A DNA stretch of 64,000 nucleotides from NCBI RefSeq assembly GCF_008693385.1, contig NZ_CP044066.1:124001-188000 (forward strand), read 5' to 3'. The stretch's first letter is position 1, and the number at the start of each line of letters is the position of its first letter. Positions 54,098 to 62,272 of this stretch are shown piece after piece. This DNA comes from Cupriavidus pauculus (lineage in GTDB: Bacteria > Pseudomonadota > Gammaproteobacteria > Burkholderiales > Burkholderiaceae). The notes under the pieces were generated by a model. It ran no database searches, was not told the origin of the DNA, and was given only the letters and a program-made list of their open reading frames with translations. The translations under genes were made by a program, and so were the position numbers.

Positions 54098-54328
54098 TCA
54101 GGTCAGCTTTGCGCATGCCGCGCCCTTGGCGCCGGCGGCGCGCACGAACGTGTAACGGGCAATCCCGTCCTTCACCTCCGGGCCGTCCACCGCAGCGGTG
54201 GTCAACTCGGGGTACTGGGCGGAATAAACGTCGCGCACCTGGTCCGGAGTGAACTGCGGACCCACGTCGACAAACGTCATGCCGTTGTAGGAGAACTGAC
54301 GGATCAGCTTGATGACTTCGAGTGCCAT
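54098..54328 (-). CDS. PRTRC system protein C (ubiquitin-like)
   Basis: The 76-residue protein, the size of ubiquitin, has the PRTRC C pattern: RQFSYNGMTFVDVGPQFTPD, then VRDVYSAQYPELTTAAVDGP, then YTFVRAAGAKG. Pfam places this family as prokaryotic ubiquitin. The C-terminus AAGAKGAACAKLT does not end in Gly-Gly; a cut after AKG by the JAB protein would expose a Gly, but this is speculation. AAGGAG places the start at 54328. It lies 10 bp after gene E. Confidence 0.85.
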   Translation of the reverse strand: MALEVIKLIRQFSYNGMTFVDVGPQFTPDQVRDVYSAQYPELTTAAVDGPEVKDGIARYTFVRAAGAKGAACAKLT

Positions 54329-54338
54329 GACAGTCTCC

Positions 54339-54794
54339 TTACAGCAGCGATGAGAGGTCGGTGCCCGAAGACACCGGCGTGGTGGTCGGCGCAGCTTCCG
54401 ATCCGGCCTGTGCTTCACCCGTTGCCGGGGTAGCACCTTCCGTATCGTCGTCCGCGTCATCGTCATCGTTCGGCTTCGACGGCGTGGCCGCTTTCGCCAG
54501 CGCCTTCGTTGCCTTCGACGACTGGGTGGTCTTGGCCGCGTCGAGGATCGACTTCGTTGCTTCAACCTGCTCGGCAAGCGAGCGGTGCGAAGCAGTGACG
54601 CCCGCAACCGCAGCCGCAAACTCGCCGTCCAACTCCACGGGTGTCGCCGACAGCGAAAGAGGAGTGGTCAACGCAGCATCCGCAGCGCTCTTGATGACCG
54701 GAAGCACAACGACGGACATGCTGTCGCCCTGCATCGTGAGCGTAATGACCACCTTGTCGCTCGCGCGTACGAGCGGTACCAATTCAGTGAACAT
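54339..54794 (-). CDS. PRTRC system protein E
   Basis: The 151-residue protein begins MFTELVPLVRASDKVVITLT, typical for PRTRC E, and ends in an acidic, disordered tail (NDDDDADDDTEGATPATGEA). Function unknown. It lies 77 bp after the ParB gene; a perfect 12-bp hairpin fills part of the gap. Confidence 0.82.
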   Translation of the reverse strand: MFTELVPLVRASDKVVITLTMQGDSMSVVVLPVIKSAADAALTTPLSLSATPVELDGEFAAAVAGVTASHRSLAEQVEATKSILDAAKTTQSSKATKALAKAATPSKPNDDDDADDDTEGATPATGEAQAGSEAAPTTTPVSSGTDLSSLL

Positions 54795-54822
54795 GGTGAA
54801 TCCTTTTGAGGGAATAGGAAGA

Positions 54823-54849
54823 CAGATGGGCGCCGGCGGCGCCCATCTG
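54823..54849 (-). promoter_or_regulatory. Perfect 12-bp hairpin between ParB and E genes
   Basis: CAGATGGGCGCC, loop GGC, GGCGCCCATCTG, without a T run. Such a stem can protect the upstream mRNA from 3' exonucleases and set different levels of ParB and the following proteins. Confidence 0.55.
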
Positions 54850-54871
54850 CAGAGTGGAGAGTGAATCCCGG

Positions 54872-56554
54872 TCAGCAGCCCAGCACTTTGGGCACCTTGC
54901 CGGTGTAGTCGAAGCCCTCGACCGCCAGAAGACCGGCGACGACTTCGGCCTTCGACTTGTTGAACAGCTTGGCGAACCCATCGCCCAGCGCCTTGCGAAT
55001 GCCCAGCTCGTCCGCGAGCACCTTCATTTCGGACTTAGTGAGCATCTCCAGGAAGTCCTGCGACTTCTGCAGGTTCCAGTGCAGCTTGAGGTCAAGCTTG
55101 TGATAGCGGCAAAGGTCACGAAGATTCGTGACCTCCATGCCGTCAATCGCCGCCACAGTCAGCGCGACGGTCAGCTGATGACGCTTGCCGTCGTCCAGCG
55201 ACTGCACGGCGCCAAGGCAGCCTTGCAGGGTCGAAGACGCCTTCTGCTCGGTCAGCTTCTCGAAGATCTTGCCCATCTTGTCGCCGGCGATGTTGCGCGC
55301 CAGTCCGCTCAGAGCGATCGAGATCAGATACGAGTTGGCCAGCGCAGCGTTCTGCGCGACTTCCTTGCGCAGGGCCTTACGCCAGAGATCGGTCCGATAG
55401 GCCTTGACCTTCTCCGACTCGCTGATCGACGTCACGGGTTTCTCGGTCGGTACAGCGGCTTTGCCGTCCCCCTTGGCGGGAGCCGACTTGCCTGCACCAG
55501 GTGCGCTCGCCGCAGGCTTCTGCGCTGCCGCTTTCGCGTCGCGCTCCGCCTTGAGTCGGGCGGCAACCTTCTCGGAATTGCAGACCGTGTCGAAGCACTG
55601 GCCACCATAGACCTTGCCGAGAGATCCCGGGAGGCCGCTCACCGCGGCGCCAAAATTCTGGCAGCCGTGGCAGGCCTTCGCCTGTTCCTCGCCAACCCCG
55701 GTCGGGCCATCGACCAACAACTGGACGCGAGTCTCGTTGTCGCCCGCGCGAACGATGCGGATGACCTGGTACTCGTCCTTCAGCCCGTAGGCAATGCCTT
55801 CGAGCTTTCGATCGGTCTTCTCGGTGTAGCAGGCGCGATTGGTACAGTTGCCCGTCGCGATTGCCTCGCCGAACATCTCCGTCTGCAACGAGGAATTGTG
55901 CTGGCAGGTGGTGCATTGCGCCTTATCGAAGATCGCCTTCTCAAGGCTGCACGCGGCGGCCTCGATCGTCTTCTTCAGTTCGGCAACAGGCTTTTTCTCG
56001 CTCACAATGACAGGCAGCAGCTTGTCCTGCGTGCCCTTCTCGAGCGTTGCCAGCAGTTCGGCATGGCCGAGCTGAATTGTGCGGGTGTTGAGCGATTCCA
56101 GAACGGTTTCGCTGCAGTTCATCAGCGCCAGGCGCTTGTCGAGCGTCGATCGCGACCAGCCTAGCTGACGAGCCGCCTCATCGCGGTCGCCCTGCAGCCA
56201 GCCGACGATCTTAGCCGCTTGCACCGCCTCCTCGGAGGGGGCCATGTCGGCACGCTGGATATTCTCGATGAGCGCAAAGCTATCTGCTTCGGCATCGGTC
56301 ATAACTTTGATGATGACCGGGACGGGATAGCCTTCGCCGTGGGCCGCAAGGGCTGCGCGGTAGCGGCGTTCACCTGCCACGACCTCGTACTCACGGCCGC
56401 CCTCGTCTTCTTCGACAGGGCGAATCAGGATGGACTGAAGCACACCATTGACCCGGACGGACTCGGTGAGCTCGCCCATTTCGGCAGGATCGAAGTACTT
56501 GCGCGGATTACGGCCAGGACGGATCTTGCCAACAACTACGGTGGGAGTTTGCAT
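54872..56554 (-). CDS. PRTRC system ParB-family protein
   Basis: The 560-residue protein has an N-terminal ParB/Srx domain: ILIRPVEEDEGGREYEVVAG near residue 42, ERRYRAAL, and ENIQRADMAPSEE near residue 100 (the CTP-binding box II-like motif), then a helix-turn-helix (GWSRSTLDKRLALMN). The middle contains Cys pairs (CTTC, CTNRAC, CHGC, CFDTVC) that may bind zinc. Start at 56554; the frame extends to 56593 without a better site. ParB-type proteins bind DNA at partition sites; in the PRTRC cassette the link to the ubiquitin-like genes is unexplained. Confidence 0.88.
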   Translation of the reverse strand: MQTPTVVVGKIRPGRNPRKYFDPAEMGELTESVRVNGVLQSILIRPVEEDEGGREYEVVAGERRYRAALAAHGEGYPVPVIIKVMTDAEADSFALIENIQRADMAPSEEAVQAAKIVGWLQGDRDEAARQLGWSRSTLDKRLALMNCSETVLESLNTRTIQLGHAELLATLEKGTQDKLLPVIVSEKKPVAELKKTIEAAACSLEKAIFDKAQCTTCQHNSSLQTEMFGEAIATGNCTNRACYTEKTDRKLEGIAYGLKDEYQVIRIVRAGDNETRVQLLVDGPTGVGEEQAKACHGCQNFGAAVSGLPGSLGKVYGGQCFDTVCNSEKVAARLKAERDAKAAAQKPAASAPGAGKSAPAKGDGKAAVPTEKPVTSISESEKVKAYRTDLWRKALRKEVAQNAALANSYLISIALSGLARNIAGDKMGKIFEKLTEQKASSTLQGCLGAVQSLDDGKRHQLTVALTVAAIDGMEVTNLRDLCRYHKLDLKLHWNLQKSQDFLEMLTKSEMKVLADELGIRKALGDGFAKLFNKSKAEVVAGLLAVEGFDYTGKVPKVLGC

Positions 56555-56746
56555 TTGTGGGTTCTCGCGGAAATGGGGAACCCGTTGCCGCACCGGGAAC
56601 GTGGTTCCCGATGGGATCGAAAGGCGAACTGCCAGGCTATGCCGGCGAGTCGCTTACTACAGATGCTGGCACCTTGCGGTGCAGGGTCGATGCGTCTTGG
56701 ACGCGGTAGGTGCGCAGAGAATACCTAAAATGCTTCCGGCTTTCAA
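56555..56746 (-). promoter_or_regulatory. Promoter and structured leader of the PRTRC operon, copy 7
   Basis: -35 TTGAAA (56741-56746) and -10 TATTCT (56718-56723) with a 17-bp spacer. First hairpin at 56686-56708 (GCGTC/GACGC) starts about 10 bp after the -10 box. Second hairpin CCGCACCGGGAA/TTCCCGATGGG (56588-56615). SD hairpin GGGTTC/GAACCC (56559-56583) in front of the ParB start. Confidence 0.75.
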
Positions 56747-56930
56747 GCTGGTAAGCACGGGGGTAATGGCGACAGGAGCGGCGATCGGCTCAGCGTCCCG
56801 TGTGGCTCGACCATCGACGGCTTATCGGCATCTGTGCAACACCCCTCCTCAGCAGCAGGCCGCCTCCGCCGCCCATTCGATATCATCGCATCCAACATCC
56901 AATGCATCGCGAGGCGGGAAGAACCGGGCT

Positions 56931-57356
56931 ATGAGCCAACATCAGATGTGGTTTCGATCGACCTTGTTTGACGCCGAAGCTGGTGGGCCGAATTACGCGA
57001 AAGCCCCGGCGGGGCGACAGTTGGCCGAATGGTTGCGCGACCGCCTCGAGAGTGAGGGGCAAGCCGTCGAGGCCGTTATCCCCGAAGACTGGGGGTGGTG
57101 CATCGTCGTGCAGCGAAAACCCTCTCGACTATGGATCGGCTGTGGTCGCGTCGAGGAGGACCCGGCCGACGCCGAGAGATCGACTGGGCGCTCTCCTGCA
57201 ACGGAGGTGATCTGGTCATGCTTTGTGGCCGCTGAACGCTCGATCTTGGGAAAGCTGTTGGGCGGCCGGTCCTCGGGGAGCGCAGATGTTCTCTACCGGC
57301 AGATGTTAGCGATCGTTGAGAAAGATCCCGCAAACATGCTGGTCGAAGAACCGTGA
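56931..57356 (+). CDS. Hypothetical protein
   Basis: The 141-residue frame begins MSQHQMWFRSTLFDAEAGGP and contains LESEGQAVEAVIPEDWGWCI and VVQRKPSRLWIGCGRV. It reads like a conserved small protein (Trp-rich, one alpha-beta domain) but I cannot name the family. It is divergent from the PRTRC operon and stands alone. Confidence 0.6.
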   Translation: MSQHQMWFRSTLFDAEAGGPNYAKAPAGRQLAEWLRDRLESEGQAVEAVIPEDWGWCIVVQRKPSRLWIGCGRVEEDPADAERSTGRSPATEVIWSCFVAAERSILGKLLGGRSSGSADVLYRQMLAIVEKDPANMLVEEP

Positions 57357-57619
57357 TCCCTCGACAGTGACGCGCCGTGACCGTACACAGCGTCCCAAAA
57401 CGGCCAAGAGGAGTCATTTCATTGTGGCACCCAAGCAGCCGGTGTGTGCTTAGGATCGGCCATCAGGTAGCCGATCGGAGCCTTTGAGCGGCAGCTAGAC
57501 GTCGCCGCTTACGGACGCGCCGGCAAGGCCCCAGCCCACGGGTCGTGAGTTATTGCGGCAGTTGGAGCAGCCGACTATCTGAGCTCACGTGTATCGTTTA
57601 ATCGGACTAGGCGGTCCAG

Positions 57620-59128
57620 CTACGCGGCGGGCTGCAGGGCACGCATTAACGCGGTGACCTGCGCCTCGGCCTGTTCGGCGGAGGTGATATTGGTGTATCC
57701 AAGCAGCAGCGCGCGCCGGCCGGCCTTTCCTTTGCGCCAGGCCGTGAGCGAGAATACCTCAATGCCTGCTTTCCGAGCCCGATGGGCGAGTTCTACGTCG
57801 TCCTCGCCTTCCGGGACATCCAGCAGCAGATTCATGCCGCCGCTTTCCAGCGTGACCGAGTAGCCCTTGTCCGAATGGCGCCGCAGCGCCTGGACCAGCA
57901 GCGTGCGCCGCCGTGCGTATAGCGCCCGCATGCGCTTGATGTGGCGCGAGAAGTGACCCTGTTCGATAAACTCCGCAAGCGCGGCTTGCATCAGTTCGGG
58001 GCAACCGCCGTATACCGCGCGCTGGCTGGCCTGCGCGAACGCCGTGACGAGCGCCTTGGGTGCCACGATATAGGCAATACGCATCCCCGGAAACATGACT
58101 TTCGACATGGTCCCGGCGTAGATCACGCGATCCGCATTGTCCAGCGCCTTGAGCGCGGGAAGCGGGTGTCCGCGGAAGCGATACTCGCCATCGTAATCGT
58201 CTTCGAAAATCCACGCCCTGTTGGTCCTTGCCCAATTGAGCAATGCCACCCTGCGCGGCAGCGCCAGCGACACGCCGGTGGGACTCTGATGCGAGGGGGT
58301 CACGATCGCGACCCTTGCACTTCGGAACGACTGGGCGGCCATGCCGACGTTGATGCCTTGCTGATCGACCGGCACATGGCAGGGCCGAGCGTTCAGGCGC
58401 TCCACCATTACTGCGGTGGTAGGGAACCCGGGGCACTCGACCCACACGTCCGAAGGGCTCTCACGGCCTATTTCCCCGGCCAGTTTCAGCGCCGTGAACG
58501 CCAGCTCGAGTCCAGACGCATAGCAAGGCACCACGAACACCTGTGATGGCTCGACATCGAGGCCGCGCGCACGATTCAGGTGTCCAGCCAGGGCGTCTCG
58601 CAGTGGCGCATAGCCGTGCAATGCTGGCTTGAGCAGCGTGGTGATACGTCGGGCCTGACGCCCTATCAGTCTGGCCCAAACCTTATGCGGGAACTCATCC
58701 AGGGCGGGGTATCCCGGCTGCAGGATGGTCGGCGGTACGCCGGTGGCGCCGAGCGCCAGACTCTCGTCGTGCTCCATCGCTCGGAAGCATGCCATGGTCG
58801 CGGTGTTGCCGGCCGCGCCATCCGCGCCATCGCGGCTAGGCCGCTGGCGGAGGAGCGGCGTAGAGTCGGACACGAACGTGCCGGCGGGCCCTCGGGCCAC
58901 CAAATATCCCTCACCCACAAGCCGGTCGTAGGCGACCTGAACGGTGCCACGCGCGACGCCGAGCTCCATGGCCATCGCCCTCAGTGAGGCAACGCGCTGA
59001 CCGGGCCGGAGACGGCCCTGCTCGATTTGCGATCGAAACCGTTCATAGATTTGATCGTGAAGCGTTGTGACCGGATAAGACAGTTCGTAATCCTTGCGAT
59101 CCAAATCAAATTGCTTGTTTAACAGCAT
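57620..59128 (-). CDS. MocR-type PLP-dependent regulator (GntR/aminotransferase fusion)
   Basis: The 502-residue protein has an N-terminal GntR winged helix (YERFRSQIEQGRLRPGQRVA, then ARGTVQVAYDRLVGEGYLV) and a C-terminal fold-type I aminotransferase domain with PLP Lys in GTMSKVMFPGMRIAY (near residue 340) and EDDYDGEYRFRG. Such regulators (GabR, PdxR, TauR) respond to vitamin B6 or amino acids. Start at 59128 gives the usual N-terminus. No aminotransferase or B6 gene is next to it, so its target is unknown. Confidence 0.9.
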   Translation of the reverse strand: MLLNKQFDLDRKDYELSYPVTTLHDQIYERFRSQIEQGRLRPGQRVASLRAMAMELGVARGTVQVAYDRLVGEGYLVARGPAGTFVSDSTPLLRQRPSRDGADGAAGNTATMACFRAMEHDESLALGATGVPPTILQPGYPALDEFPHKVWARLIGRQARRITTLLKPALHGYAPLRDALAGHLNRARGLDVEPSQVFVVPCYASGLELAFTALKLAGEIGRESPSDVWVECPGFPTTAVMVERLNARPCHVPVDQQGINVGMAAQSFRSARVAIVTPSHQSPTGVSLALPRRVALLNWARTNRAWIFEDDYDGEYRFRGHPLPALKALDNADRVIYAGTMSKVMFPGMRIAYIVAPKALVTAFAQASQRAVYGGCPELMQAALAEFIEQGHFSRHIKRMRALYARRRTLLVQALRRHSDKGYSVTLESGGMNLLLDVPEGEDDVELAHRARKAGIEVFSLTAWRKGKAGRRALLLGYTNITSAEQAEAQVTALMRALQPAA

Positions 59129-59170
59129 ATCAATTACTAAAAGCACCGAACATAAGAAAAACAAACAATT

Positions 59171-59500
59171 TTAATATTTCATCCGCAATCCACCATTCTT
59201 CTGGCAGATTCTTATGTGTGATTGTTTTCGTTCTTTCGCCAGTAAGCTGAGCACGACGCCCTGGTTTGTTCCTCGTGCAGCAACGATGGTATCCATCAGC
59301 AGTGCCGCCGTTCGCAGTGTCGTATAGGTTGACCAACGTTTGCTAGGCGCACTGACAGCATAACTGAGTGGACCATCTGTGCCATAACTACGCTGGATTC
59401 CGTTGGTCCCGGTAGTGGATTCTTGTCGCGGTCGGCCAACATGGTGACGCAACGCGGTTACCGGCAACGCACCAAAATGGAACGAATCTTCATCGACCAT
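59171..59500 (-). CDS. Weak hypothetical frame
   Basis: A 109-residue frame (MVDEDSFHFGALPVTALRHH at the start) lies upstream of the MocR gene. The codon use is not strongly coding-like, and there is no ribosome site. Listed only because the 540-bp gap holds nothing else recognisable. Confidence 0.2.
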   Translation of the reverse strand: MVDEDSFHFGALPVTALRHHVGRPRQESTTGTNGIQRSYGTDGPLSYAVSAPSKRWSTYTTLRTAALLMDTIVAARGTNQGVVLSLLAKERKQSHIRICQKNGGLRMKY

Positions 59501-59674
59501 GGACCAGTCCAAGCTGCTGAATATGGCAAGATTTGGTCTTATTAAACAGACCATCCGCTGATAGGCTCGCTTGAACTGCGTCATCGAAGTCACATAACAT
59601 CGATGGGTCGAGAATGAAATCAATCGCCTCAACGGAATCTGCGCACCTATCGGCAGTCGCAGGAAGGATTACCC

Positions 59675-60442
59675 ATGCACAGCTCACTCGAGCCGATAGA
59701 AACGGTCTTGATCGTCGACGATGATGTGGGCGCCCGTCTGGCTCTCTCGAACCTGCTCCGCTCGGTCGATTTGCGTGTGCTTCTGTTCGCGTCAGCAGAG
59801 GAACTGCTCGCGATAACGCCGCCCGAGGGGCCAACGTGCCTCGTGCTGGACGTTCGGCTCAAGGGGCTCAGTGGCCTGGCATTGCAGTCGATTCTTGTGC
59901 AGGGACGGCGCGCGCTGCCGATCATTTTCATCTCCGGATATGCGGATGTTCCGATGGCCGTCGGGGCAATGAAGGCGGGTGCCGTGGACTTTATCGAGAA
60001 GCCTTTTCGCGATCAAGAGATGCTGGAGGCAGTCCGTGAAGCTCTGAAGATCGACATCGCGCGTTACAAGCGCCTGCGGGCGGCGGACGACCTGCGGCAG
60101 AAGTACGTGTCATTGACGCCCCGCGAAAGGGACGTCATGGCGCTGGTCACCTGCGGACTGCTGAACAAGCAGGTGGCGGATCGCCTAGGACTGAGCGTCG
60201 TCACGGTGAAGATTCACCGTCGTCAGGTCATGCGAAAGATGACCGCCGGTTCGTTCGCGGAACTGGTGAGAATGAAGGAACTCGTGGAAATCGCCATCTT
60301 GCCGCGCCACATGCCGGACGGCATCCCGGCCGTGACATATGTCGACAATGCTTCGCCACGGCTGGAGCTGCAATCCGAAAATGAAGTGTGTGGCGTTCAC
60401 TTCAAGATGCCATCGTCTGGTGGGGGCGTGAACCTCGAATAA
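59675..60442 (+). CDS. FixJ/LuxR-type response regulator, orphan
   Basis: The 255-residue protein has a receiver domain (VLIVDDDVGARLALSNLLRS, phospho-acceptor Asp in CLVLDVRLKGLSG, KPF motif with Lys near residue 108) and a LuxR helix-turn-helix (LTPRERDVMALVTCGLLNKQ, then VADRLGLSVVTVKIHRR). The C-terminal 45 residues extend beyond usual FixJ length. AGGAAGG precedes the ATG. No histidine kinase gene lies in the window. Confidence 0.88.
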   Translation: MHSSLEPIETVLIVDDDVGARLALSNLLRSVDLRVLLFASAEELLAITPPEGPTCLVLDVRLKGLSGLALQSILVQGRRALPIIFISGYADVPMAVGAMKAGAVDFIEKPFRDQEMLEAVREALKIDIARYKRLRAADDLRQKYVSLTPRERDVMALVTCGLLNKQVADRLGLSVVTVKIHRRQVMRKMTAGSFAELVRMKELVEIAILPRHMPDGIPAVTYVDNASPRLELQSENEVCGVHFKMPSSGGGVNLE

Positions 60443-60497
60443 CGTCCCTATGGCTGAGCATCTCAATATTGTCGTCACGCTGGAGCGAGGTGTGTCA

Positions 60498-60502
60498 GAC
60501 TC
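60498..60502. repeat. Target-site duplication, left copy (GACTC)
   Basis: GACTC directly precedes the left end of the IS element; the same five bases follow its right end. Confidence 0.88.
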
Positions 60503-60539
60503 TGGAGTTGCCCCCGTATCCCCGGACATGGTCACACCG

Positions 60540-61421
60540 TTAGATTGATAAGGCCATTGCACGCCTGAACTCCCGCGGGGAGCGGTAATTCAGGGCGCTA
60601 TGGGGGTGCTGCTCGTTGTAATGCTCAAAGGCGATCGCCAGATTGCGAGCCGCCGTCTGCGCATCGGGCTTGGGCATGAACGCGACGTAGTCGCGCTTCA
60701 TGGTCTTCACGAAGCTCTCGGCCATTCCGTTGCTCTGCGGACTGCAGACCGGCGTGGTCAACGGCTTCAGGCCGATCGCTGACGCAAACGCCTTGGTCTT
60801 GTCGGCCGTGTAGCCCGAGCCGTTATCAGTCAGCCATTCGACTTCTGCTGGAGCTCTCATAGCGTTGCCGAAGCGGTGCTCGACGGCGGCCAGCATTACG
60901 TCGCGGACTACGTCTCCACTATGCCCACCGGTGGTTGCCGCCCAGCGCAGGGCCTCGCGATCGCAGCAGTCCAGGGCGAACGTCACGCGCAGTGGCTCAC
61001 CGTTGTCGCAGCGGAACTCGAAGCCGTCGGAACACCAACGCTGATTCGTCTTGTCAACAGCGACCTTGCCGTCGTGTCGCCGTCGAGGCCTTGGTGGAAT
61101 CGGCCTGCGCTGCAGCATCAGTCCGTGTACGCGCATGACCCGGTAGACACGCTTCACGTTCACGGGCGGCACTCCATGGCGCTCGCGTTCCCGGCGCAAT
61201 ACACCCCACACGCGCCGATAGCCGTAACTGGGCAAGTGTGCCACCGCATCTCGGATCTCTTTGACCAACCCTGCGTCATCGATCCTTCTGGCGCCGCGAC
61301 CATCCTGCCAGTCAGCAGGACGAGCCAGCTTCTCTGCCACATTCGAGCGCGCTACACCGAGAACTTCGCAGACCCGCTTCACAGGTCGTCCCCGGGCAAT
61401 GAGGGTGAGCGCGCAATCCAT
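60540..61421 (-). CDS. IS3-family transposase OrfB (DDE integrase core)
   Basis: The 293-residue frame has the HTH_21-like helper region ([20 protein letters not shown]) and the integrase core with catalytic Asp in [22 protein letters not shown] and Glu in [14 protein letters not shown]. It ends YRSPREFRR, typical for IS3 transposases. It is normally made as an OrfA-OrfB fusion through -1 slippage at the AAAA in CGAAAATGG within the overlap. Confidence 0.93.
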   Translation of the reverse strand: MDCALTLIARGRPVKRVCEVLGVARSNVAEKLARPADWQDGRGARRIDDAGLVKEIRDAVAHLPSYGYRRVWGVLRRERERHGVPPVNVKRVYRVMRVHGLMLQRRPIPPRPRRRHDGKVAVDKTNQRWCSDGFEFRCDNGEPLRVTFALDCCDREALRWAATTGGHSGDVVRDVMLAAVEHRFGNAMRAPAEVEWLTDNGSGYTADKTKAFASAIGLKPLTTPVCSPQSNGMAESFVKTMKRDYVAFMPKPDAQTAARNLAIAFEHYNEQHPHSALNYRSPREFRRAMALSI

Positions 61422-61768
61422 TTTCGCGACTTCATTACCTCCACGGCCTCGCGGAGAATTTCGTTCTCCATCGTCTTCTTGCCCAGCAGCCGTTGTAGTT
61501 CTCGAATTTGCTTGAGCGCGTCACCCAGTTCGGAGGCAGGAACCACTTCCTCGCCAGCGCTGACCGCGGACAGACTGCCGTCCTGATACAGCTTCCGCCA
61601 TTGGAAGAGCTGGTTGGGATTGACGCCATGCTGACGCGCAACCATCGATACGGTCTTGCCTGGCTCGCAGCTCTCGCGCACCATCGCAAGCTTCTCCTCA
61701 GGCGACCACCGCCGCCGGCGCTCCGGCCCCGTCAACACTTCTACCAATTCCTGCTTCGTTTTAGTCAT
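61379..61768 (-). CDS. IS3-family transposase OrfA (helix-turn-helix)
   Basis: The 129-residue protein has a transposase_8 type helix-turn-helix ([20 protein letters not shown], then [20 protein letters not shown]) and a C-terminal leucine-zipper segment ([20 protein letters not shown]). It binds the IS ends. It overlaps OrfB by 43 bp in the -1 frame. The start at 61768 (ATG) or a GTG at 61774 are both possible. Confidence 0.9.
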   Translation of the reverse strand: MTKTKQELVEVLTGPERRRRWSPEEKLAMVRESCEPGKTVSMVARQHGVNPNQLFQWRKLYQDGSLSAVSAGEEVVPASELGDALKQIRELQRLLGKKTMENEILREAVEVMKSRKWIARSPSLPGDDL

Positions 61769-61838
61769 AAACACAGTCGTATGCCTACCCGCTATTGTAA
61801 GTGGGTGACTGTGTCCGGCGATTCAGGGGGCTGTTCCA

Positions 61839-61843
61839 GACTC
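61839..61843. repeat. Target-site duplication, right copy (GACTC)
   Basis: GACTC directly follows the right end of the IS element, identical to 60498-60502. Confidence 0.88.
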
Positions 61844-61850
61844 GGAACGA

Positions 61851-62132
61851 GTGAGTATCGTATCGGATCTATCGAGACTTTACGCATCGTACTTCGGGAA
61901 CATTCAAGACGTTTGTCGCATCAGTTGCCGGACGGGAGAAGCCCGTTGCAAGTCCTGGCCTACGGCAAGAGGCATGCTGGAATTCCCTCTGACTGTCGAC
62001 GAACTTTTGTTCATTTATGGTGAAAAACTGGATCCATCCGGTATTAGAGGTAGCGTCCACATTGTCGCAATCGCAGGAGCACAGGATCAATTAATACTAC
62101 TGGCACGTGCCCCGCTACGGCCATCGGCCTGA
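61851..62132 (+). CDS. Weak hypothetical frame after the IS
   Basis: A 93-residue frame with the stretch LEFPLTVDELLFIYGEKLDP. Not recognised. It starts 8 bp after the IS target duplication, so it might be the remains of a gene cut by the insertion, but no matching upstream half is visible before 60498. Confidence 0.25.
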   Translation: MSIVSDLSRLYASYFGNIQDVCRISCRTGEARCKSWPTARGMLEFPLTVDELLFIYGEKLDPSGIRGSVHIVAIAGAQDQLILLARAPLRPSA

Positions 62133-62272
62133 TTCAAAGGTATGCGTCACCATACCAAGTCGCAATTCCGGTTGCGCCTGATAATCAAGAATTGGATCTA
62201 AAATGCAATAGGCATACGCCATTGTTGCCGTGCATTCGGCACGTATCAAACATTAACGAGGATCTATCTTTG

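Larger units (their letters stand above)
60503..61838 (-). mobile_element. IS3-family, IS2-group insertion sequence (1336 bp), intact
   Basis: Ends match IS2-type inverted repeats: left TGGAGTTGCCCCC and right (reverse complement) TGGAACAGCCCCC, then both continue CCGGACA and GTCAC. The element contains orfA and orfB on the minus strand, overlapping in the -1 frame, and is flanked by perfect 5-bp repeats GACTC. All this indicates a recent, potentially active insertion. Confidence 0.92.

Noticed and set aside
53901..54116. A 71-codon frame overlapping the ends of PRTRC C and F (MRKADLMKALAAGQ)
   Set aside because: It overlaps the end of C and the start of F in another frame; the F start at 54012 has its own good ribosome site and the F length fits without it.
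54854..56164. A 436-codon plus-strand open frame opposite ParB
   Set aside because: Antisense to a gene with clear ParB motifs; no domain and no ribosome site.
37613..56708. The spaced GTCGAT-type repeats as a possible CRISPR or iteron array
   Set aside because: Copies are 0.7-8 kb apart, single, and each lies in a gene leader with covarying stems; no spacer pattern and no tandem spacing as needed for iterons or CRISPR.
32561..57356. The module as a complete conjugative element (Tn4371-type ICE)
   Set aside because: No relaxase, type IV secretion, TraG or element integrase gene is visible in the window, so only maintenance functions are supported; a plasmid location is equally likely.
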